DNA of 64,000 nt from Francisella halioticida (lineage in GTDB: Bacteria > Pseudomonadota > Gammaproteobacteria > Francisellales > Francisellaceae), in assembly GCF_002211785.1 (NCBI RefSeq), contig NZ_CP022132.1, positions 434,001 to 498,000 of the forward strand. The letters are read 5' to 3'. Position numbers and translations under genes: made by a program. The notes under the pieces are model-generated. The model ran no database searches. It was not told the DNA's origin and worked only from the letters and a program-made list of their open reading frames with translations. Of this stretch, positions 9,880-19,541 are shown piece by piece. Position 1 is the first letter of the stretch, and every line of letters begins with the position of its first letter.

Positions 9880-10682
9880 ATTCCTCCTCCAAATACGCAA
9901 GTTGTTCCTAGTTCTTCAGTATTAAATAATATTTTTTTTGTTAATATTTTTTCTTCATTGCCATTTAGTATGCTAATAGTTTTCTTTGAACAATTTAGAA
10001 AATTTTTTATTGAATCTAATTTGATACTCATTCCACCAATAGCAATTTTATTTTCAATCAATTTTGAAATATCTTTTACAGATAAGCTTTTGATTAAATT
10101 ACCATTATTATCAAGTACGCCATTTTGATCTGTTATATATATAAGCTTATCGACATCACAGATGATAGCTAGTTCAGATGCAACATTATCAGCATTTACA
10201 TTTACCGACTCAAACTGATCAGTTTGACAAACTGTTGCAATTATAGGTATTAAACCTTGTGGTAGGGCCTTTAGAATAACAGTAGGGTCAACATCTTTGA
10301 CTAGGCCAACATAACCGTACCTTTCTTTGTCAATTAGGCTACAAGTAAGTAAATTACTATCTTCACCAGAGATGCTAATACCATCTAGATTGATACTGCT
10401 AAACAACTGTGAGAGTTTTTTATTAACTCTATATAAAGCCATCTGGACTATTTCCATATGATCTTTTGGGGTAACTCTTAGGCCATCTAAGAAGCTTGTT
10501 TTAACATTATGTTTTTCTAGGCATTTAGTTATAAATTTTCCACCACCATGTACTACAATAATTTCAGCACCAGCTTCTTTTAGGTTTTTTATGTCATAAC
10601 ATAAATTTTTCATAACGTTTTCATCTTCAAGTACTGAGCCACCTAGTTTTATTAAGATTTTTTTATTAGCTAATTCTTTCAT
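9876..10682 (-). CDS. argB: Acetylglutamate kinase
   Basis: Phosphorylates N-acetylglutamate, the second step of arginine synthesis. It is an amino-acid-kinase fold protein of 268 residues. The glycine-rich phosphate loops are IKLGGSVLED (about 11-20) and VVHGGGKFI (about 43-51). The N-acetylglutamate-binding region is around NVNADNVASELA (about 161-172), and the lysine-containing nucleotide loop is around GGMSIKLDSI. It overlaps argJ upstream and argF downstream by ATGA junctions, indicating translational coupling within the operon. Confidence 0.95.
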   Translation of the reverse strand: MKELANKKILIKLGGSVLEDENVMKNLCYDIKNLKEAGAEIIVVHGGGKFITKCLEKHNVKTSFLDGLRVTPKDHMEIVQMALYRVNKKLSQLFSSINLDGISISGEDSNLLTCSLIDKERYGYVGLVKDVDPTVILKALPQGLIPIIATVCQTDQFESVNVNADNVASELAIICDVDKLIYITDQNGVLDNNGNLIKSLSVKDISKLIENKIAIGGMSIKLDSIKNFLNCSKKTISILNGNEEKILTKKILFNTEELGTTCVFGGGI

Positions 10683-11869
10683 GATAAGTACTCCGCATTT
10701 ATACTTACATACTGCTGAGTCAGATCACAGCCCCATGCTACTGCTTGCTCACTTCCTTGAGAAAATTTAACATCAATAATCACGGTATCTTCTTTCATAG
10801 CATCTTTAAGTTTTGTTAAATCATCTGGAACAGGTAAGCCATTAGCAAATATTTTTTGTCCTTGCATAAAGATTTGACAACTTTTTAGAGTTTTTTCATC
10901 TAAATCAACTTCGCCAATTTTTGCTAAAACTCTTCCCCAATTAGGAGATTCACCATATATAGCAGTTTTAACTAAAGAACTAGAAATAATTTTTTTTGCT
11001 AATTTTTTGGATAGTTCTATATCATTTAGTCCTGTAACTTTTGCTTCGATAAGTTTAGTTGCGCCTTCACCATCACGAGCGATACTTTTGGCTAGAATTA
11101 TAGATATTTCATGTAATGCATCTTTAAATATTTTTATATCTTGGTCTAATGAAATTGTTACACCACTTGTTCCATTTGCCATCATAAACACGCAATCATT
11201 GGTTGACATATCACCATCTACAGAGATCATGTTGAAGCTATTGTCACTTGATTCTCTAAGAATTTCTTGAGCCAAATAAGTATCAATTTCAGCATCTGTT
11301 AGGAAATATCCAAGCATAGTTGCCATATTGGGATTTATCATCCCAGAACCTTTACAAATCCCTGTGATAGTAATTTCTCCTGTAGATAATTGTATTTTTT
11401 TATAAACAGATTTAGGTAATAGATCTGTTGTTAGTATGGAAATAGCAAATTTATCTGCGATATTTGATACGCTATTTACTAATTTTGGTATTGCGGTTGT
11501 TATTTTGTCAATAGCCATTTGTTGGCCGATAACACCTGTAGAAGCAATTAAAACCTGTTCAGATGAGCAGTTTAGCTCTGTTGCCAAGCTATCAACTATT
11601 TGTTGATTGTGCTTATCTCCTATTTTGCCAGTGGCGGCATTAGCTTGTCCACTATTGGTGATAATTGCTTTGATATTATTTGCAGGTAATAAACCCATAC
11701 AATATTTTACTGGGGCAGCTTTATATCTGTTTTTTGTAAAAACTCCTACAGCTTTACAGTTTTTTTCTGAGATTATAACTCCTAAGTCTGGACGGTAGAG
11801 CCTTACACCACAATTAATACCACTTGCTAAAAAACCTTTTGGTAACTTTGTTCTAAATAAACTCTCCAT
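10679..11869 (-). CDS. argJ: Glutamate N-acetyltransferase / amino-acid acetyltransferase
   Basis: Moves the acetyl group from N-acetylornithine to glutamate, closing the acetyl cycle of arginine synthesis; some members also acetylate glutamate from acetyl-CoA. ArgJ precursors cleave themselves before a Thr in the motif ATMLGYFLTDA, seen here near residue 184. Other conserved stretches are GVFTKNRYKAAPV (about 42-54), NSGQANAATG (about 72-81) and SPNWGRVLAKIG. At 396 residues the length is typical. The start at 11869 follows an AGGAG-like site. Its presence means the pathway recycles acetyl rather than using ArgE. Confidence 0.95.
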   Translation of the reverse strand: MESLFRTKLPKGFLASGINCGVRLYRPDLGVIISEKNCKAVGVFTKNRYKAAPVKYCMGLLPANNIKAIITNSGQANAATGKIGDKHNQQIVDSLATELNCSSEQVLIASTGVIGQQMAIDKITTAIPKLVNSVSNIADKFAISILTTDLLPKSVYKKIQLSTGEITITGICKGSGMINPNMATMLGYFLTDAEIDTYLAQEILRESSDNSFNMISVDGDMSTNDCVFMMANGTSGVTISLDQDIKIFKDALHEISIILAKSIARDGEGATKLIEAKVTGLNDIELSKKLAKKIISSSLVKTAIYGESPNWGRVLAKIGEVDLDEKTLKSCQIFMQGQKIFANGLPVPDDLTKLKDAMKEDTVIIDVKFSQGSEQAVAWGCDLTQQYVSINAEYLS

Positions 11870-11883
11870 CTCTATCTCCTTTT

Positions 11884-12909
11884 TTATAGACCTGTGGTTA
11901 TAGGAAGCCCGTAATAATTGTTTAAGTTCTCAATCGCTTGAGTAACAGCACCTTTTAATAAATTATCTATAAAAGAAAAAATTATGATTTTATTATTTTT
12001 TAGCGTAAAACCTAAATGGGTATTAGGTGTGCCAGCTACACTTTTAATTGATAAAAATGATGATACTTGTGTACTATCTGTCTTTGCTGCAATATCTATA
12101 AATTTAAATAAAGGATAGTCAGCATATTCTTTGTTATAAGCATTACTAACTAAATCTCTAATATCCTTTTCTGAAGCTTGATTATCTAAATTAAGATCTG
12201 CGTAAATACTCATAGAAATACCCGAATGAATAGGTAACATACTTGTATTGAAATAAAAATCATCTTCTTTGATATCAAACTCTGCTAAAGCTTTTAGAAT
12301 TTCAGGAGTATGTTGATGTTTGCCAATCTTATATGGAAAAAAGTTATTGAGCATCTCTGAGAACATTAGATCTTGTCTAGGTTTTTTCCCTGCTCCAGAG
12401 ACTCCTGATTTGGCATCTATAATAATATTGCTAGGTTTTATTAGATTATGCTTTAGTAGGGGGAGTAGTGATAATAATGCACATGTAGCATAGCATCCTG
12501 GATTTGCTATTACATTATCTTGTTCATTAAACTTAACATATGGTGATAGTCCATATTTAGCACCATGCTCAAACTCTTTTATAGAGTGAGATAGGTTATA
12601 CCATGATTTTAAGAGGTCTACGTCCAATCTAAGAGCTCCACTTAGATCAATGGCTTTAACTTTTATATTTTTAGTTTGTAATTTCTCTAAGATATTAATA
12701 GAAACATCAGCAGGTGTTGCTAGAAGTAAGAAATCTACAGCAAAATTTTCTGAGTTTATGTTATCTAAGGTATATGTATATGCTTTGTCTTCTTGTGATG
12801 ATATTCCTAAGCTTCCAACAAGTTCGAAGTTAGGGTGGTTATCTATTAGTTTTTTAAGAAGTTGACCAGTGTAGCCATTTACACCAGCTATACATATTTT
12901 CCGAGCCAT
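11884..12909 (-). CDS. argC: N-acetyl-gamma-glutamyl-phosphate reductase
   Basis: Reduces N-acetylglutamyl phosphate to the semialdehyde with NADPH. It has an N-terminal Rossmann motif GVNGYTGQLL (about 9-18) and the catalytic Cys in NPGCYATCALL (about 136-146). A conserved histidine lies in IGKHQHTPEI. At 341 residues it is the usual length. It is the first gene of argC-argJ-argB-argF, 14 bases before argJ. It is transcribed away from argD across a shared intergenic region holding two ARG-box-like sites. Confidence 0.95.
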   Translation of the reverse strand: MARKICIAGVNGYTGQLLKKLIDNHPNFELVGSLGISSQEDKAYTYTLDNINSENFAVDFLLLATPADVSINILEKLQTKNIKVKAIDLSGALRLDVDLLKSWYNLSHSIKEFEHGAKYGLSPYVKFNEQDNVIANPGCYATCALLSLLPLLKHNLIKPSNIIIDAKSGVSGAGKKPRQDLMFSEMLNNFFPYKIGKHQHTPEILKALAEFDIKEDDFYFNTSMLPIHSGISMSIYADLNLDNQASEKDIRDLVSNAYNKEYADYPLFKFIDIAAKTDSTQVSSFLSIKSVAGTPNTHLGFTLKNNKIIIFSFIDNLLKGAVTQAIENLNNYYGLPITTGL

Positions 12910-12964
12910 AGTTTTATCTTATAAATTTGCCTTTGCTAATTAACTTAACATCAAAAAAATAAAA

Positions 12965-13004
12965 AGTGAATAATTATTTACTAAAAAAGAATAAATATTT
13001 ATAA
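12965..13004. promoter_or_regulatory. Paired ARG-box-like ArgR operators between argC and argD
   Basis: AGTGAATAATTATTTACT (12965-12982) is a near-palindrome matching the ArgR consensus (TGAAT-N4-ATTCA type) with one weak position. A second site, AAGAATAAATATTTATAA (12987-13004), follows with centres about 22 bp apart, close to the usual spacing of paired ARG boxes. They lie between the divergent argC and argD genes, so one ArgR-bound region could repress both directions. argR itself is encoded next to argD. Inference from sequence only. Confidence 0.65.
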
Positions 13005-13069
13005 TAATATAAAAATATTATTTTTTTATTCATTTGTAAGTAAGTTGTAATGTGATTAGGAGATTGGGT

Positions 13070-14254
13070 ATGCAGACAACGATTAATACTACAGAGCAAT
13101 ATGGTGCGAATATAATAGTGCCTGCACCTATAACTATAGTTAAGGGAGATAATGCTTATGTATATGATGATTCAGGCAAGAGATATATAGATATGTCAAC
13201 AGGAATTTCATCTGTGAATTTTGGACATAATAATCCTAAGATCCTTGAAGAATTATTCAGGCAAGCAAATAAAATCTCAATAGTTCCAAGACTTTTCCAT
13301 AATAAACCGTTAGCAAAATTATTTAAAAAAGCATGTAACTTAACAAATATGGATAAAGCAATAGCTATAAATAGTGGAGCTGAGGCTATAGAGACAGCTA
13401 TAAAAGTAGCTAGAAAATGGGGATATATAAAAAAACAAATTCCAGATGGTTTAGCAGAGATAATAACTTTTGACAATAGCTTTCATGGCAGAACAATAAC
13501 TGCGATAGGTACATCATCTAACCCAGCCTATAAGGAGAAGTTTGGCCCTATGACGCAAGGTTTTATTTCTATACCTTTTAATGATTTAGATACTCTTCAA
13601 AAAACTATTTCAAAAAATACTGCCGCAATAATTATTGAGCCTATCCAAGGTGAGGGCGGAATTGTGATTCCTGATAGTGAATATTTATATAAATGTCAGA
13701 AAATTTGTAAAGAGAATAATGTATTGTTTATTCTAGATGAAATACAAACTGGTATGGGGCGTACTGGAAAAAACTTTGCTAAAGAATATTATAATTTAGA
13801 TCCTGATGGGATGACATTAGGTAAATCTCTGGGAGGAGGGGTATTACCAATATCACTTTTTCTTGGCAAAAATGAGCTTATGGATGTATTGCATCCAGGC
13901 GATCATGGCAGTACTTTTGGAGGAAATCCATTAGCTTCTGCTATAGCATATAAGGCTCTTAGCATTTTAGATGATGAAGCTTTAGCTGAGAGAGCAGAAA
14001 CTTTAGGAAGCTTATTTATAGGTGAACTAAAAAAGATAAACTCTAAATATATTCAAGAAATTAGAGCGAAAGGTTTATTTATTGCTTTGCAGATATATCC
14101 GCAATACTTTGATAGTTTTTATCAAGAGCTTTTGAACTCTGGGGTATTAGCTGTAAAAACTAGAAACAATTCTATTCGATTTTTGCCACCACTAACAATA
14201 AGTGAGCAAACTATTTTAGATGCAATACAAATAATGAAAAACTTAAGGCTTTGA
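13070..14254 (+). CDS. argD: Acetylornithine/ornithine aminotransferase (class III, PLP)
   Basis: Class III pyridoxal-phosphate aminotransferase. In this cluster it should convert N-acetylglutamate semialdehyde to N-acetylornithine. Motifs: NSGAEAIETAIKVAR (about 100-114), TFDNSFHGRTI (about 135-145), LDEIQTGMGRTG (about 222-233) and the PLP lysine in TLGKSLGGG (about 249). Phrases such as FGPMTQGF and GDHGSTFGGNPLA are also typical of ornithine-delta-aminotransferases, so an OAT-like origin is possible; context favours ArgD. The start is taken at ATG 13070, after TAGGAGA; a GTG at 13052 would add six residues. The 3' end overlaps argR by 12 bases, convergently. Confidence 0.85.
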   Translation: MQTTINTTEQYGANIIVPAPITIVKGDNAYVYDDSGKRYIDMSTGISSVNFGHNNPKILEELFRQANKISIVPRLFHNKPLAKLFKKACNLTNMDKAIAINSGAEAIETAIKVARKWGYIKKQIPDGLAEIITFDNSFHGRTITAIGTSSNPAYKEKFGPMTQGFISIPFNDLDTLQKTISKNTAAIIIEPIQGEGGIVIPDSEYLYKCQKICKENNVLFILDEIQTGMGRTGKNFAKEYYNLDPDGMTLGKSLGGGVLPISLFLGKNELMDVLHPGDHGSTFGGNPLASAIAYKALSILDDEALAERAETLGSLFIGELKKINSKYIQEIRAKGLFIALQIYPQYFDSFYQELLNSGVLAVKTRNNSIRFLPPLTISEQTILDAIQIMKNLRL

Positions 14255-14698
14255 AAATAAAAATCTTTCTATATTAATTTTTAATTTATTAATATTTTTA
14301 GTTGTAGAAGGAGCAACAAAAACTGTATCATCTCCAGCGACTATACCAATTATTCCAAAACTGTTTTTATTATAGTCTAAAGTTCTTGCGACTAATTGTG
14401 CGGCTCCTGGTGCTGTAACTATAACAACTACAGCTTCATTTGCATCTATTTTAATTACCAATGATGAAATATTGTCTGTCATTACTGGTGGTGTTGGTTC
14501 ATTAGGTATTTTATAAACTAGAGTATTCTTCTCATTTTTTATTTTAATAGCACCTAGTTTTTTTAACATTCTATTAACTTTAGATTGACTAGCACTATAG
14601 CCTAAGAGTTCTAAAGTGTCACATATTTCATTCTGTGAAGAAAATTCTTTGCTAAGAATTAGCTGTCTCAAATCATTAAAAATATCAGACTTGTCCAT
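14243..14698 (-). CDS. argR: Arginine repressor ArgR
   Basis: Hexameric arginine-sensing transcription factor. The 151 residues hold an N-terminal winged helix (about 1-70, with the recognition-helix stretch SASQSKVNRMLKKLGA in place of the common SQSTVSR) and a C-terminal oligomerisation and arginine-binding domain (about 78-150) with the signature GIVAGDDTVFVAP. It sits beside the arginine genes it would control, and ARG-box-like sites occur upstream of argC/argD and argG. No convincing ARG box was seen before argR itself. It is convergent with argD, their ends overlapping. Confidence 0.93.
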   Translation of the reverse strand: MDKSDIFNDLRQLILSKEFSSQNEICDTLELLGYSASQSKVNRMLKKLGAIKIKNEKNTLVYKIPNEPTPPVMTDNISSLVIKIDANEAVVVIVTAPGAAQLVARTLDYNKNSFGIIGIVAGDDTVFVAPSTTKNINKLKINIERFLFSKP

Positions 14699-14933
14699 AA
14701 TGCCTTCCTTAATAGATAAATTGTCTATTTCTATACTAACCCAATACCTTCTTGTAATTTTATACTTATATAGCCATTTTTGAGGTTTTTCTTTAGTTTT
14801 TTAGCCAACTAGTTATAAGTGAATTTATCAAATTTTAATAATTATTAAAAAATCAAAGTTTATTATAAACTTTTCAGCCAAATATACCTACATTTTAGGA
14901 TCAAATATATCTGATTATTGATAGGCGAGGATC

Positions 14934-16127
14934 CTATTTGTTAAGTTTCTCTTTGATAATTATATAAGCATCACGAAAAGATAGGCCCTGCTTAACAAGT
15001 TGATAAACCTCTTCAGTGGCGTATAAGTCTGAAGTCATTGCATGATTTAGTTTATTAGCATGAACTTTTAAATTATTTATACTTGAGTCAAATAATAAAA
15101 CTGTATCCTCTATTAATTCTATAGCTTGAAAGAAGGGTGATTTTGTTAGCTGATAGTCACGATTATAGCCACTAGGCACACCATCAACGATAGAAGAGAT
15201 CTGTTGTAGGTAGCCTTGATATAGTTTTGCATTACCTCTCATAATCTCAAATAAATCATAATTACGTTTCTGAGGCATGATAGACGAACCAGTTGTGTAA
15301 GAGTTGTCTAAACTAAAATAGCTAAACTCAGACATTGTAAAAAGCATCATATCATTAGCAAATCTTGAGTAAATACTCATGGAGTTTGAAAAGGCTTGTA
15401 AAATCAGTTTTTCAAAATACCCTCTAGAAAAGGCGCAATATATAGGATTTTCTTGAGTTCTATTAAAATTAAGTAGCTTAGTTGTATAGTCTTTATCATG
15501 TTTGAAGTTACTGATGCCAAATCCAGATGCTGATCCTAGGGGATTTTGATTGATAATTTTGCTTGTCGTTGATATCAAAAGTAGAGCATCAGCTAGTGCA
15601 TCAGCAAAAGATCCTAACCATACAGAAACTGTAGTAGGCATGGCTTTTTGCATATGTGTATAGCCAGGCATTGGAGTATTTGTATGTTTGCTAGCCTTAG
15701 TTTGTAAAGTGCAGATATTTTCTTGTATAGTTTTTTCTAGATGCTGAAGTTTATCTTTCATAAAAAGGCGTAGCATTACTAAAGATTGATCATTTCTGCT
15801 TCTACCAGTATGTATTTTTTTACCAACATCACCATAGTTTTTGCAAAGATATTGTTCAATTGCTGTGTGCCCATCTTCTTGATTTTGAGTTATTTCAAAT
15901 TGACCTTTAGTTGCAAATTCTTTTATTTCATGCAAGCCTTTTGTTAGAAGAAAAAGCTCATCTCTGGTAATAACATTCATTTTAAGCAGCATTTTTGCAT
16001 GAGCTAAGCTTGCTTGGATATCATATTTAAGTAACTTTTGATCAAGTATATAATCTTGCCCTACAGTATATTTTTCTACCATAGGTAAGAGTTTATCTAT
16101 TTCTGTTTGCCAAAGTTTTCTACTCAT
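14934..16127 (-). CDS. argH: Argininosuccinate lyase
   Basis: Splits argininosuccinate into arginine and fumarate. Superfamily signatures: EDGHTAIEQYL (about 84-94), HTGRSRNDQ (about 106-114), PGYTHMQKAMPTT (about 154-166) and GSSIMPQKRNYDLFE, where the third-region loop has MPQKRN instead of the usual MPQKKN. At 397 residues it is about 60 shorter than common ArgH proteins, mostly at the C-terminus, but it ends in the recognisable LSFRDAYIIIKEKL and no broken frame follows, so it is probably a short functional variant. It starts four bases after the argG stop. Confidence 0.9.
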   Translation of the reverse strand: MSRKLWQTEIDKLLPMVEKYTVGQDYILDQKLLKYDIQASLAHAKMLLKMNVITRDELFLLTKGLHEIKEFATKGQFEITQNQEDGHTAIEQYLCKNYGDVGKKIHTGRSRNDQSLVMLRLFMKDKLQHLEKTIQENICTLQTKASKHTNTPMPGYTHMQKAMPTTVSVWLGSFADALADALLLISTTSKIINQNPLGSASGFGISNFKHDKDYTTKLLNFNRTQENPIYCAFSRGYFEKLILQAFSNSMSIYSRFANDMMLFTMSEFSYFSLDNSYTTGSSIMPQKRNYDLFEIMRGNAKLYQGYLQQISSIVDGVPSGYNRDYQLTKSPFFQAIELIEDTVLLFDSSINNLKVHANKLNHAMTSDLYATEEVYQLVKQGLSFRDAYIIIKEKLNK

Positions 16128-16131
16128 ATAC

Positions 16132-17388
16132 CTACTTCTTATTTTTCATTATTGAATATGCTGTACGTTGAGCTAAACTATGTAGCTCTATAAACCCAGC
16201 TGAAGCATTATGGTTAAATAAATCTCCGCTAGCTTCAAAAGTTGCTAATTCAGGTTTAAGCATAGAAAAAGGGGATTCTACAGCCACTATTTCTATATTA
16301 CCTTTATATAAAGATACAGTTACTTTTCCTGTTACTTTTTTGTTTTGCTCTTCTATAAATGCAAAAATATTATTCATAACGGGATTATACCATTCAGCTG
16401 CATAAGTAAGATAAGCCCATTTATTATCCATAAATGATTTTAGCTCATTTTCTTGACGTGTAGAAACAAGTTGTTCTAGTTTTTTATGTGCAGATATTAT
16501 AATGCTTGCACCAGGATTTTCATAAATACCTCTTACTTTTAGGCCAATTAGTCTGTCTTCAATAAGATTAAATACTCCAGCACCATGCTCACCACCAATT
16601 TTATTACATTGCATTATTAATTTAGCCAAAGATATGGATTCATCATTTAGTTTGACTGGTATGCCTTCAACAAAATCTAAGATTATATTTTGAGGTTCAT
16701 CTAAAGCATTTTCTGGGGTCTTACACCATTGTAGAATATCCTTTTTAGGAGCAATAATGTCAGAATGTTCTATCTCACCACCTTCTGCAGTATTTCCCCA
16801 CATGTTTTCATCATAAGAGTAGGGCTTACTTTTTTGTTGCTTAACTGGAATACTGTGTTTCTCAGCATATTCTAGTTCTTGTTCTCTTCCCATTCCCCAT
16901 TCTCTAACAGGGGCAATAGTTTTTATGTTCTCATCTAGAGTTGTTAGGTAGCTTTCGAAACGGACTTGATCATTACCTTTTCCTGTACAGCCATGAGCAA
17001 CAACTTGGCAGTTATATTTTTTAGCCACTTCAATGGCTATTTCTGAAATAATAACTCTACCTAAAGGAGTCGAAAGGGCATAACCATCTTGGTAATCAGC
17101 ATTTGCTTTGATCGCTTTGCTTATAATCTCATCTGCAAAACGAGCTTTTGCATCATAGATAACAGCATCTGTAGCACCTAGGTTAATAGCTTTTTGCTTT
17201 ATTTGATCCAGGTTATCAGCCACTTGCCCAATATCTATAGTTAAAGCAATTACTTCAACCTCGTACTCTTCTTGAATCCATTTGAGCATTACAGAAGTAT
17301 CTAAGCCCCCAGAATAAAGTAAAAGACAGCGTTTGAAATTTCCTTTTTTTGCTTCATGGCTTGCAACTTTTTGATATTTCTCAGACAT
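16132..17388 (-). CDS. argG: Argininosuccinate synthase
   Basis: Joins citrulline and aspartate using ATP. The N-type PP-loop is LLLYSGGLDTSVML (about 22-35). Other conserved stretches are STPLGRVII, AHGCTGKGNDQVRFE (citrulline and aspartate binding) and ENMWGNTAEGGEIE. At 418 residues it is full length. It is the first gene of argG-argH. An ARG-box-like site overlaps the region 15-32 bases before the ATG, consistent with ArgR repression. Confidence 0.97.
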   Translation of the reverse strand: MSEKYQKVASHEAKKGNFKRCLLLYSGGLDTSVMLKWIQEEYEVEVIALTIDIGQVADNLDQIKQKAINLGATDAVIYDAKARFADEIISKAIKANADYQDGYALSTPLGRVIISEIAIEVAKKYNCQVVAHGCTGKGNDQVRFESYLTTLDENIKTIAPVREWGMGREQELEYAEKHSIPVKQQKSKPYSYDENMWGNTAEGGEIEHSDIIAPKKDILQWCKTPENALDEPQNIILDFVEGIPVKLNDESISLAKLIMQCNKIGGEHGAGVFNLIEDRLIGLKVRGIYENPGASIIISAHKKLEQLVSTRQENELKSFMDNKWAYLTYAAEWYNPVMNNIFAFIEEQNKKVTGKVTVSLYKGNIEIVAVESPFSMLKPELATFEASGDLFNHNASAGFIELHSLAQRTAYSIMKNKK

Positions 17389-17402
17389 GGATACCTCTTT
17401 AT

Positions 17403-17420
17403 TCTGAATTTTTATTCATT
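17403..17420. promoter_or_regulatory. ARG-box-like operator upstream of argG
   Basis: TCTGAATTTTTATTCATT has the two half-sites TGAAT and ATTCA with the five central T bases between them, an excellent fit to the ArgR operator pattern, centred about 24 bases before the argG start codon. Only one clear box is present here. Confidence 0.65.
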
Positions 17421-17636
17421 TTATCAGAAAAAAATCCAATATAAAACATTTTATTGTTAACCATTTTATTGATCTTAGTTTAATGGTTTTCATAACAATA
17501 TAGTTGTAATTCGATATATCTTATTGTAAATAATTATTCATGTTTTGCAGTGATGCATTGAATATTTTATTAGGATGAAAGGAGATATGATTTTTTACAG
17601 ATTTTAAACAGTGAAATATAGCACTGTAATCAAATA

Positions 17637-19147
17637 TCAATTGTAACCAATATAGACAGCAATAATTATCATAATTGAGCTTAGAGTCATAAGGTACAGG
17701 TAAAATTTAAAAATAAATTTTACCCATAATCCATAAGGTATTCTTGCAGCTCCTAAAACAGCCATCAAGGTTGCAGATGTTGGCATTAAACAATGCGTCC
17801 AGCCATCACCAAGCTGGAATGCTAAAACAGCAATCTGTCTGCTTAGCCCAGTTAAATCAGCCAAGGGTGACATAATAGGCATCGTTAGTGCAGCTTGGCC
17901 AGATCCAGATGTTACAAAAAAGTTAAAAATTGACTGAAAGAAAAACATCCCTAGCGCAGAAACATACTTATTAGTACCAGATATTGCCTCTGAAGCATAA
18001 TGAAGAATTGAGTTTAACATAGTAATGCTCGGGGTTTGAGCTACCCATCAGATAGATTAAACCGTAAGCAAAACCGATGATTATACAAACAGGTAGTAAT
18101 GCTTTTGCTCCATCTTTAAATGCATCTAGAGCAACATTTAGCGTCATACCATTTACTTTACCTATTATTGCAAAAAAACCAGCCGCAAATCCTAATATTG
18201 TAAAGAGAGTTGCGATTTCAGGTAAGTAGTAACCTAGCTCGACAACTCCATATACTAGCCATATTATAGTTACTACTAAGCTTGCTAATATTAACCAAGA
18301 GTAAATACACATTTTTTGTGTTTGCTCAAGGGAGTGTTCATCAGAGTTCCTATATAAATTATCGTATTCATACATTAAAGACCTATTGGGATTTTTTTGT
18401 ATTCGTAGAGCATGTATTACAGCAAAAATAGTTATTGAGGATGTAAATATTAGCTACATGATTATTCTAAATAAACTTCCAGATAGTATTGGAATCTGAG
18501 CAATTCCCTGAGCAATACTTACAGAAAATGGATTCATCCAGGATGTTGCAAAGCCTATTTGAGTGGCTAAATATATTACAACTACACATGTTAGAGCATC
18601 AAAACCAATAAGTACAAAAATAGGAACTAGTAGCATAATAAAAGGTATGGTTTCTTCACCCATACAAAATACTGCCCCACCTAATGAAAAAATAAAACAT
18701 AAAGCAGGTAGTAAGACAACTTTATTATTTTGGAATCTATTTACTACGCGTAATATTGATTGATCGATTACTTTTGTTCTAAGTAATATACCAAATGAGC
18801 CTCCTATTATTAATAAAAAAGCTATTATGGCGACAGCACCTCCATTTTTAGAGCCTGATGTCATGCCGGCATAAACAAAATTAGTGAAGCCTCTTTGATT
18901 AGAATCGCCTTTTGCAAATATTTTTACAGGGTTAGCCTCAGGAGCATTTTGGGAATTTAATTTGAATTTAAAACTATCTGCAATAAGTACACTTCTTGAG
19001 TATGTTTGCCCATCAGAAGTATATTGGACTTTTTTGATATTAAATTTGCCTACTGGTATAAAGTGGCTTGCAATAGTAACAAGTATTGCAATACAAAATA
19101 AAATTACTAACGTGTCAGGTATTTGGATTTTTTTTGATATTCTTCAT
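17637..19147 (-). pseudogene. YfcC-family membrane transporter, three lesions
   Basis: Polytopic membrane protein related to YfcC / DcuC-type carriers (ion-transporter superfamily; substrate unknown). Reassembled, it starts MKNIKKIQIPDTLVILFC, has an N-terminal helix then a loop, and includes CMGEETIPFIMLLVPIF and QIGFATSWMNPFSVSIAQG, strongly YfcC-like. Damage: an extra A in the run near 19130 shifts the frame after six codons; TAG near 18454 replaces an expected Trp (FRIIM-stop-LIFTSS); a one-base shift near 18015 separates SSNPEHY from MLNSILHYASEA. The C-terminal helices end at 17637. It is adjacent to arginine genes, but a link to arginine is not shown. Confidence 0.85.
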
Positions 19148-19541
19148 AGGTAAAAAAATTATTAACTTTCTATCTAGATTATCAGTATTTATAAAGAAAG
19201 TGCATATTGAATAAAGCAATGTTAAGAAAATTTAAAAACATTAATATAAAAAACGTATTAATATGGTAATTGCAATAATATTAAATTATGAATATTGTAG
19301 TAAAAAATGATAAATTCAAGTTTTTTTGTAAAAAAAAGCAAATATTAAATCTATATTAAATTTTCCTTGAAGAAGTTTTACTATGATTCTTTAGTTTTCA
19401 TTAAAATTAGAAAAATTGTTTTCAAGGTTTTCTAAAATAGCCATATTTTGTCATATTTTTATTTCTGACCTTATTGATATAGTATGAAAGTGCAGGTATT
19501 TATTATCTGGGTTTTTAAAATAATATGGTAAGGAGTTATCA
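19148..19541. other. Intergenic region, nothing recognised
   Basis: AT-rich gap of 394 bases between the divergent transporter remnant and the chitin-binding protein gene. It should hold the promoters of both; an AAGGAG site lies at 19529-19534 before the ATG at 19542. No RNA gene, repeat or operator was recognised. Confidence 0.5.
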
